In this document: positions 1 through 10,469 of the stretch, in pieces
Numbering within the stretch: position 1 is the first letter of the stretch
Layout: every line of letters begins with the position of its first letter
Assembly: GCA_024196135.1 (NCBI GenBank)
Contig: JAMQCK010000764.1
Span: 1-16,276 of the forward strand
Length of the DNA stretch: 16,276 bases
Source of the DNA: Pleurotus ostreatus/Saccharomyces cerevisiae fusant
Lineage: Eukaryota; Opisthokonta
Reading direction: 5' to 3'
Program-made: the position numbers and the translations under genes
The notes under the pieces: generated by a model
Told to the model about the DNA's origin: nothing
Databases searched by the model: none
The model's input: only the letters and a program-made list of their open reading frames with translations

Positions 1-413
1 TCCAGCGCATGCGCGACGCCAAAGCGCGCACCGCGCACGAGGTCGCGACGCTTCTGCCGCCGAGCGCGAGGGTGCGTCCTGCGCTGTTACCTGTGCCCCC
101 GGCCCCTGCTGACGCCCGGCCGCAGACGGCGGATATCGCGTACTCTGAAGACGAGATGCTGCGTGATCACGCCTTCTTCTTGCAGCCCGCGCAGACGAGC
201 GGCGGGCAGCAGGACGCCGTAACGCTGCAGGCGCGCGTGACGGACCTGGAGGGCGAGGTGGCCGCGCTGAGGGAGCAGCTGGGCAAGGCGAAGGGCGTGA
301 ACGACATGATGTGGGACAACATCGTGCAGAAGGTCGTGCGCAACCGGCAGACGGGCGCCCCCGACGACGGCGAAGCGGACGAGGAGCGGAAGAGGAAGCG
401 CGGGCGGACATGA
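1..413 (+). CDS. 3' end of an unidentified gene (partial at the left edge)
   Basis: The frame is open from the window edge to a TGA at 411-413, so this is the C-terminal part of a longer protein; the ATG at 9 is probably internal. The visible ~136 residues begin with a Pro/Ala-rich stretch. An amphipathic, coiled-coil-like segment with heptad-spaced Leu/Val follows, around the motif TLQARVTDLEGEVAALREQL. The tail is strongly charged and ends in ERKRKRGRT, a plausible monopartite nuclear localisation signal. I do not recognise the family. The basic tail and coiled coil would suit a nuclear regulatory or chromatin protein, but that is a guess. No intron is needed in the visible part. It converges on the dehydrogenase gene to its right, with about 300 bp between stop codons. 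Confidence 0.6.
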   Translation, partial: QRMRDAKARTAHEVATLLPPSARVRPALLPVPPAPADARPQTADIAYSEDEMLRDHAFFLQPAQTSGGQQDAVTLQARVTDLEGEVAALREQLGKAKGVNDMMWDNIVQKVVRNRQTGAPDDGEADEERKRKRGRT

Positions 414-714
414 TCACTGTAACTCTCCAGCCTTCTTCAGGCTTCTAACACTCGTCGCGGGGAAATTATGTCGTGCCACTGCATTGCTTTGGGGCGCAAG
501 CACCTGCGCCATCAGCCTTTTCTGTGTCGGCCCCGTTCACGCGGGCCATGTCGTGCACATACGCGAGTACGTTCTCATCGCGCGGAATTTGACGACTGGC
601 CATTGGACCTGGTGCAAAGGAGCACGGGATTTCAATGAAGGCGTGCGCGAGGAAATAAAGGAAATTACACGGTCGCTCATTCAAATGATATTACAGTTCC
701 GCTCTTTGGTACCT
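414..714. other. Convergent 3' spacer
   Basis: This is about 300 bp between the stop of the left-edge gene and the stop of the dehydrogenase gene on the opposite strand. It should hold both 3' UTRs. I see no convincing gene, repeat or RNA; open frames here are short and lack family features. Confidence 0.5.
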
Positions 715-1612
715 TTACCACGCGTGCTCCATACCGTCACCCCAGATGAACTTGCCCGTCGGGCCGTCCTTGTCGAGCAGAGCCCAGGGCACCAGGATGG
801 CCGCGCCCTCCTGAACCGACTTCGCACCCTCGTGGAGGGTCCCGAAGTTGTTCAGCTTCGTGGCCGTGTAGCCTGGCGTGGCCGCGTTGACTGTCCGAAA
901 TCGTCAGAGATCCCGATCGACCAACCTCCCAACGATCCACTCACCCTTTATGCCCTCTGCCTCCAGCATCTTGCTCAGGGAAATGGTGTACGAGTTCGCG
1001 GCGGCCTTGCTCGTGTTGTACGCGACGGCGATGTGCAAGGGGCACGATGGCAGCTTTGACAGGTAGTCCTGCGACGCCATATCCGTGCTGACGTTGAGGA
1101 TGACAGGGTTCGTGCCCTTGCGCAAGAGCGGGAGGAAGGCGGTCGTCGCCTGGATCAAGCCGATCAGGTTGAGCTCGATGGCATCGCGCACAGCGGAGAT
1201 GTTTGCCGTGCGCGGGTCCTGGTCGCGGTCCCAAAAGCCATTTCCTGGTGGGAGGTCAGTGAGGGAGACAAGGGCGCGTGCGTGTATATTTACCAGCGTT
1301 GTTGACGAGAACGTCGAGTTTCCCCTCCGCCTTCTCTATGGTCTCCTTGGCGGACGCAATGGTCCTCAAATCGGTGATGTCGAGCACGATGCTCTTGACG
1401 CTGGTGATGCCCTCCTTTTGGAGCGATGCGCTGTGGAATATTCAGTACCGACAGACGAAGAGCGCCAATCTCACGTACAGCGCCTCCTTGGCCTTGTCCT
1501 CGGAGCGGGCGGTGAGGTACACAGTGTAGCTCTTGTCCTTCGCAGCGACCTGCTTCACAATCTCGTAGCCGATACCGGTGTTCGAGCCAGTGACGAGGAA
1601 GACGCGAGACAT
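715..1612 (-). CDS. Short-chain dehydrogenase/reductase (NAD(P)-binding Rossmann fold)
   Basis: Likely an NAD(P)(H)-dependent oxidoreductase of the classical SDR family, of the cytosolic carbonyl-reductase-like type; the substrate cannot be read from sequence. Inferred exons on the minus strand are 1612-1479, 1430-1294, 1244-945 and 890-715, giving 248 aa, normal for a classical SDR. The introns are 48, 49 and 54 nt (GTACGT, GTAAAT and GTGAGT donors). Motifs in order: cofactor-binding TGSNTGIG (residues 8-15), NNAG (88-91), structural Asn116, catalytic Ser143 in NVST, and YNTSK with Tyr166 and Lys170. The catalytic set is complete, so the enzyme should be active. The ATG at 1612 has A at -3 and follows a CA-rich leader. 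A TATAAA lies about 90 bp upstream. It is divergent from the MTQ2-like gene. There is no predicted signal peptide. Confidence 0.93.
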
Positions 1613-2076
1613 TGTTGATTGAGATGGGTGTTGAGAGGGTTGCTTGGTTGGGAGTTGTGAAGCTGAGAGGATGATTGTCGTCCACGGTCTGCTCTGCCTT
1701 TATAGCCTCTGATTGAGGCGGAGGACGACCCAGTAGATGTGCGAGCTCCAGGACTTCTGTGACCGTACCGTTGTCGCATGTACATCGCGTACACGGCAGA
1801 GTAGTTCAAAACATATGGGCTCACGGAACCGAAGCGTTTCTCAAGGGTTGCCGGAAGACGCGCGTCCTTGCTGCACGACGTACGCGTCCTTCGTACTCTC
1901 ACAGATCCACCTCCTCTATCCACCAAAGCGCCGGTGCGATGCGTTGACCCACTAATTGTGATGAGTGACCCACTTCGTGTCTATTGATCCTTTTATGGCA
2001 ATCGCTCGGTCCGCAATCGGGCAAATTGCGAAATCAGTTGATTTCCGTTTCCCACGGTTCATCTTTCGCTGTGATC
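1613..2076. promoter_or_regulatory. Divergent promoter region (dehydrogenase / MTQ2-like)
   Basis: This 464-bp spacer separates the start codons of two divergently transcribed genes, so it must hold both promoters. The dehydrogenase side has a clear TATAAA at 1699-1704. The MTQ2-like side shows no obvious TATA close to its ATG. I see no tRNA or repeat. Confidence 0.55.
1699..1704 (-). promoter_or_regulatory. TATA box of the dehydrogenase gene
   Basis: TATAAA on the minus strand lies about 87 nt upstream of the ATG at 1612. A pyrimidine/CA-rich stretch between them fits a 5' UTR of roughly 50-60 nt. The position is typical for a fungal core promoter; function is inferred. Confidence 0.55.
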
Positions 2077-3045
2077 ATGATTCCAACGCCAGACACCTCG
2101 CACCTCTTGGCCATAGATTTCGAGTCTGTATACGAGCCTGCCGGTTCGTGAACGCTGATTATGTCGTTAGGCTGTAGCTAACCGTAGTGTAATGCTAGAG
2201 GACACCTTCCTACTTCTCGATGCGCTTGAAGCAGAAGCGAGCGCTCTTCGGGCTATGAAGCCCACAGTGGCCCTAGAAATTGGGTACGCATACAGAATAT
2301 TCTTGCTCATTTCATGATAAATGAAGATACCGAGCTAGGTCAGGCTCGGGCTGTGTATCGGCTTTCCTAGGCAAAATACTGCCTGGCGTGCGTACGTTCT
2401 CCTTCTCACTCCCTTTGCAACATACTGACAATCACATTAAAAGCCATCCTATGTGCGGACATAAACCTACACGCATGTAAATGCACCCGACAAACCGGGT
2501 TCAAGAACAAGGTAAAGCGGCCGGCTACGCGGGTGGCACGAAGCGCTGACGCTGGCCCAGGTTATGCTCGAGCCCATCAACGCATCATTCGCATCCCCAC
2601 TGCGCTCCCGGCTGAAGCACTCTATCGATATCCTTCTCTTCAACCCACCCTATGTGCCCACCGAGTCAGAGGAGGCATACTATGCGCAAAGTGGGATGAC
2701 CTTACCTGGGTCCTGGGCGGGTGGCACAGATGGCATGCAGGTCACTGATCTTTTTCTACCCGACGTACCAGTAAGTCTTGCCTATCTTCCTCCGTTAACT
2801 CACCTTCTGATCTCACCCCCAGGACCTCCTGTCTCCCAACGGCAGGTTCTACCTCGTAGCAGTGAAGCAAAATAATATACAAGATATAGCCAGCCGAATG
2901 GGCGCCTTGGGTCTCGACTGCGAGGTACGTCGCCATATATTCCAGTCATTTGCCGTGTAATTGACCCAGGCCACAGACTGTATTGCAACGACGCGCTGGG
3001 CGAGAACACCTCTTCATCCTACGATTTACCAAACGACCCTCATAG
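2077..3045 (+). CDS. MTQ2: eRF1 glutamine N5-methyltransferase (MTQ2/HEMK2/N6AMT1 family)
   Basis: Class I SAM-dependent methyltransferase. In yeast and human this family, activated by Trm112, methylates the Gln of the GGQ motif of release factor eRF1. Inferred exons are 2077-2143, 2199-2283, 2339-2391, 2444-2511, 2561-2770, 2823-2924 and 2977-3045, giving 217 aa, close to yeast and human members. Signatures run in order: family N-terminal YEPAEDTFLLLDAL (across intron 1), SAM motif I EIGSGSG (residues 49-55, rebuilt across intron 2), the acidic motif CADIN, the catalytic substrate-binding NPPY (119-122), and a C-terminal strand ending REHLFILRFTKRPS. All six introns are 49-55 nt. Introns 2 and 6 each have a second AG near the acceptor; I chose the one that preserves the motifs. 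The ATG at 2077 has A at -3. Nothing appears broken. Confidence 0.93.
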
Positions 3046-3540
3046 TCCATCCAGCGAATCTTCGCCCACTGGCTCCCCACGAAGATACCCGCTGGATCTG
3101 CACGACCGCTTTAACTTATGGTCAAAGCATGCACGATTCGATTCGCAACGCAGGATGTGCAGATAATAAACAGGTGTGCTATATAGTACAATACTGTAGG
3201 CTGCGGCGACAGAACAGTGCAAAGGCAAAGATGAACGGAAAACAATTAACGGCGGTCCAGTCCATGGTCAGTGGTTGTCAGTTTGTGTGGGGTCCGCTTT
3301 TGGTAGGATATCATAGACGCGAGTACGTCTGAAGCTTCATCGATGCATCGTCGTGCGCGGGAAAAGGGTAAGTAGGTAAAAGCCCCAGGAAGAGAAGCAC
3401 GAGATGAGACAAGCAAGCGAGGGAATAGGGAAAGAGGATGGAGGACTGCGAGAGAGGAAAAGGTAGTACACGTAAGGATTGTTCTGACAGTCGGACAGCA
3501 TAATGATAAGTAAAGGTAGAGGAAGAGTTCGGGGTTTAGT
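3046..3540. other. Convergent 3' spacer with a possible poly(A) signal
   Basis: About 495 bp between the MTQ2-like stop (plus) and the tricalbin stop (minus). An AATAAA at 3165-3170 lies ~120 nt past the MTQ2-like stop and could serve its 3' end. The part next to the tricalbin gene is purine-rich on the plus strand (pyrimidine-rich on the transcribed-sense minus strand). I see no convincing gene. Confidence 0.45.
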
Positions 3541-6500
3541 TTAGTCGCTGTCGTCGTTGTTGCCCTTTCGCCTTGCGTGGAAGCTGAAGCGGGAGGGTGA
3601 AGAGAAGGAGGCGGTGCGTTGGGTGCCGTCGTTGGAGATGCTGGGCGACGAGCGGTTCGGCGCGAGATTAGAGTCGAACTCGAGGCGGAAGCGCATCAAG
3701 CCGCCGCCCTGCTGGAGCTCGACCTGCACCTCAGCGGCAGACAGACCTTCCGTCTTCAAATGCCGCCATAGCTATCGAGGCGTTAGTAGGTGATGCTGCA
3801 GAAATAAAGAAAGAACACTTACGTCGATCTCGCCCTGGGCCAGGAGCTTGTCCTTACCCAACGTCTTGTGATCGTGGATCCAGACATGCAGCTTCGACAG
3901 GCCCGGCTTCGCCGCGAAGGTGAAGTGCTCGTTCCTTTGCGAAGGTCAGCATCGAGAACAAGACTCTGTGACCGCGACTTACCACTCAGGGTTGGCCGTC
4001 TTCCCGACATGCTTGGTCTTCACCTCCTTGTCACCGACGCGAATGACCGCATACGGCTTGTAGTCCTGCCCCGAGAGGTCCTTCGCATCGATGACATGCA
4101 CACGCAAAGTGCCCATGCCCGTGTTGGTAGGCATACTCTCAACAGAGCCCGGGAACGTCGTCGACCCATTCATCGACCCGCCGTTCACCGACCCAGGGTT
4201 GATCGCCTGCGACGTCTGCCCCGCGGGCAGATCCTGCGGAACGGCCGCCGCCTGCAAGTTATCGCCCTCGAACGAATCGTCGTCCTTGCTGCCCTTGCCC
4301 TTGAACACGCCGGTGACGCCATGGAAGACACCCTTGCCCGCCTGCACGGGCAAGCCACCGAACTGAGTCATGGCGCGGCCCGCCGTCGAGAACGTCGACG
4401 TGTTCTTGCGGCTCTTGACGATGATCTCGGGCTGGAACATGAGGCGGACTTGGATGGAGCCCTCCTCGCCGTGCTTGTCGTGGACCAGGGGCAGGGTGCG
4501 TTCGGCAGCCTCGAAGGGCTCGAGATCGCTCACGTCGATCTTGGCCTCGCCCAAGCTCTTCGCCTGCTCGATCTGGTTCCAGTCGAAGACCTCGACGGAG
4601 AAATCTGCAGCAACGCGAGATGGCTGTAGGATGGTTAGCAACTGTTGGCGGTAGTCACCGGAGTCACTCACTATCTGCACCATGAAGTTCTCGTTCCACT
4701 CCGGGTTGAGCGTCTTCTTCTTGGTCGCGGACTTGAACACCTTCTGGCCATTGAGCGTGAACACGGCATAGGGGTCCGACTTGCCTGCAAACATCGTCAG
4801 CAGTTGCTCCACGCACATTCGACCTATCACTTACCACCACGGTCGGCAGCACGAATCTTGTGACCCGCAATCAAGTCGACGCGCAGGACACCCTGGTTGT
4901 TGATGCTCTCCCGCGGCTCCAACTTCACCGGCACCGGCACATATCGGCTCTCAATCGTCACGATCGACATCTTCTCGTCATCCTGATCCTTCAGCGTGAA
5001 GTCCTGAGGGCCCTCGAGCGTAGTCTGCAAGAACGCCTTCGCGTCGCCCTTCCACTGAGCGATGATGTCGTCCTTGTCGCCCTCGTCTGCCTCGTTAAGG
5101 CGCAGCCAGACCTGACCGAAGTCGAGCTCCTTGACGAAGCCCTCGCCGACGTACTCCCACTGCGCGTGCGTGCTCGTGGCGCGCTGGGTGCTGAAGGCGG
5201 GCCAGTAGCCGTCGTCGAGCAGGACCTCCAGGCGTGCCTTCTTCTGCAAGCGACCACCGATGACGTTGAAGACGATGATGCCGGACTCTGGAAGGGAATT
5301 AAGTACACATGCACGCGATTGATCAAGCTATACGTACGGCGCTTGAGCAACTCGTCGACGGGTAGCTCGACGCCCGACTCTTCCTGTTGTGGCGGTGGCG
5401 ACGACGGTGCCGTCGGCGAGGTAGGCGAGGTAGGCGACGGAGGCACGTCGTTCGTCCGCGACGTGCTCTGAGTCGCCACCGAGGCGGCCGTCCTCGTCGT
5501 ATCCGTCGACTTGGCATTCTTCTTATGCCGACCAGCCTGCTTGCCAACGTTGATCGTAATACCGTCCGGAATCGCCTGGTGCTCGATATCCGACGACGAG
5601 ATCGACGAGCCGCCATCGGACACGGTACCACCGTCCTCATCAGAGCCGGCGCCCCCGCCAGTCGAGACGCCCGAGCGGGACTCGAACTTGATGCCCTTGA
5701 GCTTGAGGGCGGGGATGAAGGAGGCGCGGTAGTGGAGGTGACCCTTGTAGTTGTTGCCCTTGTCAAGCTTGATGGGGTCGGCAACGTCGCGATCGCCCGT
5801 TGACTCGTAGGGGTATTCCTCGTTGTCAGACTCCTTCGCGAGATCTGCTACGCGGAGCTCGACGTGTCCGAGAGAACGGTCCTTGGTCAGGTGCTGGTAA
5901 TCCATGCACTCGAGCATGAGGGCCTCCCGCAGCGAGTGCACTGCGTTGCAATCAGTTTCTGACGTTGCCATGAAGTGAAGCCAACTCACCAGGAATGTAG
6001 ATGATCTGGTCCCAGACCGGGTTCAGGTTATTGTTGATCACCTCCGTCCGGCCCTTCGTCACATTGTTCACCTGCACCCGCACATACGGATCACTCTTCC
6101 CGCCCAACGTCGCCTCCACATTCTTCACATCCGTCGCGCGGTCAATATGCAACCGCACCGCACCAATCGGCGGCATATACTGGTCCGCGCCATGCAGACT
6201 GCCCGCCATGTTCAGCGGCTTCCACTCAGCGGATACGCGGATCTTGCCCGTCTTGCAGCCGCTGAGGTTGAACCAGTCGCGGCCGACCTCGTTCTTGGAG
6301 TTAAGCAGGTCTTGCAGGCGGATGGACATGTAGCCGATGACGGGGTCCTTGAGGAAGTCGCGGTCGTCGATGACCTTGATGGCGATGACGGAGTTGTGCT
6401 TGTCGGCGCAGAGGAACTCGTGCGCGGCCTCCCAGACGGGTGCGTTGGTGTGCTTGAACGGCTTTGTAGCGAAGACGGCGTTGCGGGTGTCGCCGTTGAG

Positions 6501-8576
6501 GAAGAGCTTCGCCATAGGATTGATATCGCCAGAAAGCGACTTTGACTTGTCCAAAGACTTGGCCTGGTGGATTGTGAGACGGACAATACCGACCTCTGCA
6601 GGCATTGTGAGCGATGCGAGTGCCTCGGCAAGTTCGGTACTTACTCGTGTCGGTGACATCCTCGTCTTGACCCTCTTCGGGTTTGATGACAGGGAAGAAC
6701 GAGAGGTCGAAGCGCATCTCGCCACGGTCCTTGCCATCCTTCAAAATCGGTACGGACAGACCCTCGAGCGTCGCATCCTCCTGCAACTTCGCCAACTCGA
6801 AGCTTGCGTCACCCATATGGCTGTGCTTCCGGTGGTCATTGTAGTCGTACAGGCTGAGCGTAAGCTGGTCCGCCAACGAGTTGACCAAGATGAACTTCGT
6901 CTCCATCCATGTCGGGTTGTACCTTCATTGTGCAAAATTAGCACTTTAGCGAACGATATAGACGCCTGGACGTACGTAGAGCGCTTATATTTGGTGCGTG
7001 CCAATTCAGCGCGTTGGCTGATAGAGATGGAGACGAACGGGTCAGGCGTCCCGCCCCCAATCTTGCTCGTCTTGATCCCCCTTGCGCTCTCAATGGTAAC
7101 TTGGAGCACGCCGATGGCGGTGTCGAGCGGTGCGCCGGATAGCAACTGCTCCAAATTCAGCGTGAAGACGTTCGGGTCGTACATCATCGGGCCCAAGGTC
7201 GCGTGAGTCATATCGCGAATGAACGACGAAAGACCGGGAATCTGGAACATGTCATCAGCATGCCAAGCTACCAAGACGTAGCCGACGTGTCGCCTACGTT
7301 AGCGATATCCATGCCAAAGGTTTCGCCTCCGATGGGCTTGAGGACGTAGTCGATCGTCGGCTTCTCCAAGAAGCAAAGGTCGACGATTTGGACGTGCGGG
7401 AAGTTCGACATGAGCTTCATGCGGATGCGCATATGGCCAGCGAAGGTGATGTCCTCAACGAGGATGGGCATGCCAGCGGTTGCAAGACCCTTGCCGACGC
7501 GGATTGTGAGGACGATCTTCGGGTTCACTTTGCCTTGCAGCTGGCGCTTCGTAAGGTCTTCAACATCGTTTGGCGTGAACGAGAATTGCCAGTCCATCAT
7601 GATGATGTCGTCCTCTGTCCGAGGGAAAGTCCGTACCGCCTCAATACGCGGTGCCTTGTTTCCCAAGGTGAATTGGCTGAGGCGGAGCGAATCCAGGAAC
7701 GCAGGCGTATTGCTGGAGAGGATCTGGTCAACGCTAGACACGATCGTCTGCGAGAGGACGGGCTCGTAGATGAGCCAGAAGCGGTCGAGGAAGTTGTTGA
7801 TCCAGTCCGCAGTTTCGTGCTCGGAACCTAGCCGCGTCTTGGTGAGCTCGCGCTGAATGTCGTCGCGTGCCCTGCGGCGTGTGCGGCGGATGGAGGTGGT
7901 GTAGTACGTGCAGCATACGGATAGCAAGATGAGCTGCCAGCCCAATCCAAAGCCGAATCGCGCGAAGAAGTGCGCAGCAAAGACGGCCTGACGACACCGA
8001 TTAGCACGCGCCTGCCGTGCGTTGTGCGCCACTCACGAAGATGATGATAGCGGCGTTGTGGAACCATTCGCCGTAGTACTGCTCAGAGACGAGCTCTGCG
8101 AGTGCGGACTTGTCGCGCTGAGTCTCGTCCTCGGGGTCGACCTCGTCGATGTGGGACATCTGGCGCCAGCCGACGATATACCAGTCTGGTATTTCTGGTG
8201 CGGGCCCACTTGGCATGTCGCCTGGCGGCTTGGGAGTGTCTGCCTCCTCTGGGTCGACGACTGTCGCCTCCTTGTCGGAGTCATGGTCCTCAATCTTGAT
8301 AGTCGGCACGATCTTGGAGGCACCGGCGCCAGTGTCGATGGACACCTCTGAGGCGGCGCGTGAGCGGGACCGAGGTGCAGGCGCGCGCGATGACCCACCT
8401 TTGACGCCCTCGTCCTTGTTCTCGTCCTTGACGCTCTTCAGCTTGTCCCTTGCCTTGCCCGCGTCCGAGCCCTTCTCGGCCGGGGACGCGTCTGCGTCGA
8501 ATGTGTGGACGGGGACATTGCCTGCTTTGGCGTCGCGCAGCGGGTCTACGCCCGGCGGGACAGCGTCGGTGGCCAT
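3541..8576 (-). CDS. TCB: Tricalbin (extended synaptotagmin-like, SMP + multiple C2 domains)
   Basis: ER-anchored tether and lipid-transfer protein of ER-plasma membrane contacts. Inferred minus-strand exons: 8576-8037, 7987-7298, 7241-6976, 6922-6645, 6595-5990, 5940-5338, 5287-4835, 4784-4672, 4623-3983, 3934-3823 and 3771-3541. They give about 1510 aa; the ten introns are 48-56 nt. Order: acidic disordered N-terminus, hydrophobic hairpin (~173-209) followed by the basic RRTRRRAR, SMP domain (~235-440), then C2-like domains at ~453-585, 593-720, 735-850, 997-1110 (degenerate), 1126-1240 and 1353-1450. A Ser/Pro-rich linker (~880-990) has a tandem SPT repeat. Calcium-site Asp are partly kept: SDPY in C2-3 and C2-5, and DDRDFLKD in C2-2. 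C2-6 has YKPY instead of DPY. Intron 10 contains a perfect TACTAAC branch site. The ATG at 8576 is the first in frame. Length compares with yeast Tcb3. Confidence 0.92.
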
Positions 8577-8911
8577 GTCTGCGTGTGGAGATGGTGGTTT
8601 GGGATAAGATACAGGGCAAGCGAATGTGGGGCGGGTTGGACGAGCGGTGCGGACAAAATGTTCGATTCCGGAAGTCAAAGAGGACAACCGACGAGCGTGA
8701 TGTCACCACCTCAGGTTCAGGGGCCGTACCGACCGGTCCGGACCGCCGAGCACAGCGTTCCGCCCAAATGCGCTCCGCCCCGGCTGCGAATGACGCCCAG
8801 CAGATCCTTGTCCTGTCCGCACCCTCGCTCGCGACGTCAGTCTGCATCTCATCGGCCTCGAGCTCAACATTGTGCGCGTTAGAATCATCATTATGTAAAT
8901 ATCCTAAGTCC
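8577..8911. promoter_or_regulatory. Spacer between UGO1-like stop and tricalbin start
   Basis: About 335 bp between two same-strand (minus) genes. It must hold the UGO1-like 3' UTR and the tricalbin promoter and leader. The ~60 nt before the tricalbin ATG are C-rich on the minus strand, as expected of a leader. A 12-bp palindrome lies inside (listed separately). I see no clear TATA box and no gene. Confidence 0.5.
8734..8745. promoter_or_regulatory. Perfect 12-bp palindrome of CGG-N6-CCG type
   Basis: CGGTCCGGACCG is its own reverse complement, with CGG and CCG half-sites spaced by six bases. Dimeric fungal Zn2Cys6 activators bind paired CGG triplets with defined spacing, and Ppr1 uses N6. 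It lies ~158 nt upstream of the tricalbin ATG. A regulatory role is inference; a 12-bp palindrome can arise by chance in GC-rich DNA. Confidence 0.3.
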
Positions 8912-10469
8912 TTAGAGCTCTGCCCAGCCACTATCCCCGCCGTCGTCCCCGCTCAGAAGCGCGAGAACGAACACAATAGCGCTCGCCCCCAACCGCATGC
9001 CCAGGCCCCGGTACAGCTGACCCAGGCCCGTGTGCTTCGTCCAGTGGTCCTTCTCCTCCGAATCCTCCTCCACAACCTCGCGCTCCTTCCCCTTCAATGA
9101 CGATCTTCTTCTGTTCTGCCGCGAAACGGGCAGTGGTAGGTCGGAGCGCTCCTCCGTGAGGATGTGCCAGAACGTGTCGACGACTCCAGCGTACGGCTGC
9201 GGGCGCAGCTCAACGCACCCGCGTATTGGGCGCGCCGTACCCCGAACTTGCACTTGCAAGCGACGGCGGATAGTTTCGAACGGCAGGGTGACCAGCAGCC
9301 CGAGGCAAGAACCTGCGAGCTCGGCCGCTCCCCAGGCGACGGGGTGCGAATCCTGCGAGATGCGTGCGCCAACGTAACGCACAAGGAGACCCGGCATCGC
9401 CAAGCTGACGAGCGGGCGAAGGGTGCAGTCAATGAGAGTGGGGATAAGAAGTTGGGGGTGGAAGTATATACTGTGCCATCCACCCTCTTCGCGGAGGATT
9501 TGCGAAAGAGCGTCGATGGGTCCGGTGTAGGACCGGTAGTGGGGGGACGCCGACTGGACGATTAGGCGCGTACGCACAAGGTCGAGGGGCGAGAGGAGGA
9601 AGCCCGTCAAGAGGTGCGATGTGATGGGAAGTATGAGTGGCTGTTGGTGGAATGGAGAGAGGGACGGAGCAAACAAGGCCTGTAGCATGCTGTGTATGAC
9701 AGGCTGCAGGGTCGAGGAGACAACCTCGCTTGCACATGAAGTCAACAACCCTGACAGAGAGACTTCAGTAGCAGCATACACCACCTTAGGACTCGCTTAC
9801 CCTTCCACAAAGATAGCCATCCTTCAAGACGGAAGCGCCCAACGCGCTTAATCATACCCCAGACACCGTCCGCACTTCCGACTGGGATAATATACTCCGG
9901 CCTTCCATCCTGTAGGACACCGTGTCGCGGAGGAGAGCCTTCGTCGTGCACAGGTGCATGATGTCGCCCAGGATGAGCAGAGTTGGGATCGGCAAAGTAG
10001 GATTCCTCGTCATTCTCATCGCTAAGCTACATACCAAGCGCAATGTCAGTCTACGCGCTCCGCATATGCATTACAACATGCGCACCTCAGATGATTCTTC
10101 CTCCTCTTCCTCCAATGGAGGTACATTCTCCAACTCTCCAGCGTCCCTTGGCACCCATTGCACCTGCAGCAGCAGCTTCCCCACCTCCCAAGGCATCGCA
10201 ATCGCCGTACTCGTATACTGCAGCACCGCCGACGCCACCAGCGCCTTGAACAAATCCGTCGCATTGATCCCCGTCGGCTCAGACAGGTCCAGCGAAGGCG
10301 AAAGGTCGAAGATCGAGTTATGTGCCGCCCGGTGCGTCCAGGGCGCAGGCGGCGGCGGAGGGACAGAGGATACAGGCGGCGCAGGCGCACTCGTGCCGTT
10401 CTGCGGCTGGAATGCCCATGCTGCGCCGCCGTCGATGTATAAGTCTCGCAGCGACGTTGGCGCGCTCAT
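8912..10469 (-). CDS. UGO1: Ugo1-like mitochondrial outer-membrane carrier-fold protein
   Basis: Modified member of the mitochondrial carrier family. Yeast Ugo1 links Fzo1 and Mgm1 in mitochondrial fusion, in the outer membrane. Inferred minus-strand exons are 10469-10086, 10026-9801 and 9750-8912 (introns 59 and 50 nt), giving about 482 aa, much longer than a ~300-aa metabolite carrier and near the ~500 aa of yeast Ugo1. Three carrier-type PX[DE]XX[KR] signatures are visible: PWEVGK (93-98), PLDLVR (258-263) and PFETIR (360-365). The N-terminus carries SLRDLYIDGGAAWAF, which I associate with fungal Ugo1 proteins. Insertions include an acidic run (residues ~120-128), a hydrophilic His/Pro/Asp segment in exon 2 and a charged RRRSSLKGKEREVVEED segment near the C-terminus. 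The ATG at 10469 is the first in frame. A tRNA gene lies 129 bp upstream on the other strand. Alternative: another carrier-like outer-membrane protein. Confidence 0.82.

Noticed and set aside
484..1059. Open frame of 191 codons on the plus strand over the dehydrogenase gene
   Set aside because: It is antisense to exons 3 and 4 of a well-supported SDR with complete catalytic motifs.
3868..4629. Open frame of 253 codons on the plus strand inside the tricalbin gene
   Set aside because: It is antisense to tricalbin exon 9, biased to Arg/Leu/Asp/Val as expected of a shadow frame in GC-rich DNA, and shows no domain. The minus-strand frame encodes clear C2 domains.
5387..5803. Arg/Val-rich open frames on both strands over the tricalbin linker
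   Set aside because: They are products of the repetitive Ser/Pro/Thr linker read in wrong frames.
6337..7206. Open frame of 289 codons on the plus strand inside the tricalbin gene
   Set aside because: It runs antisense through two tricalbin introns and three exons, with no recognisable family signature.
8577..8687. In-frame upstream extension of tricalbin
   Set aside because: The extension begins with TTG, not ATG. The first in-frame ATG is at 8576, in good context after a C-rich leader.
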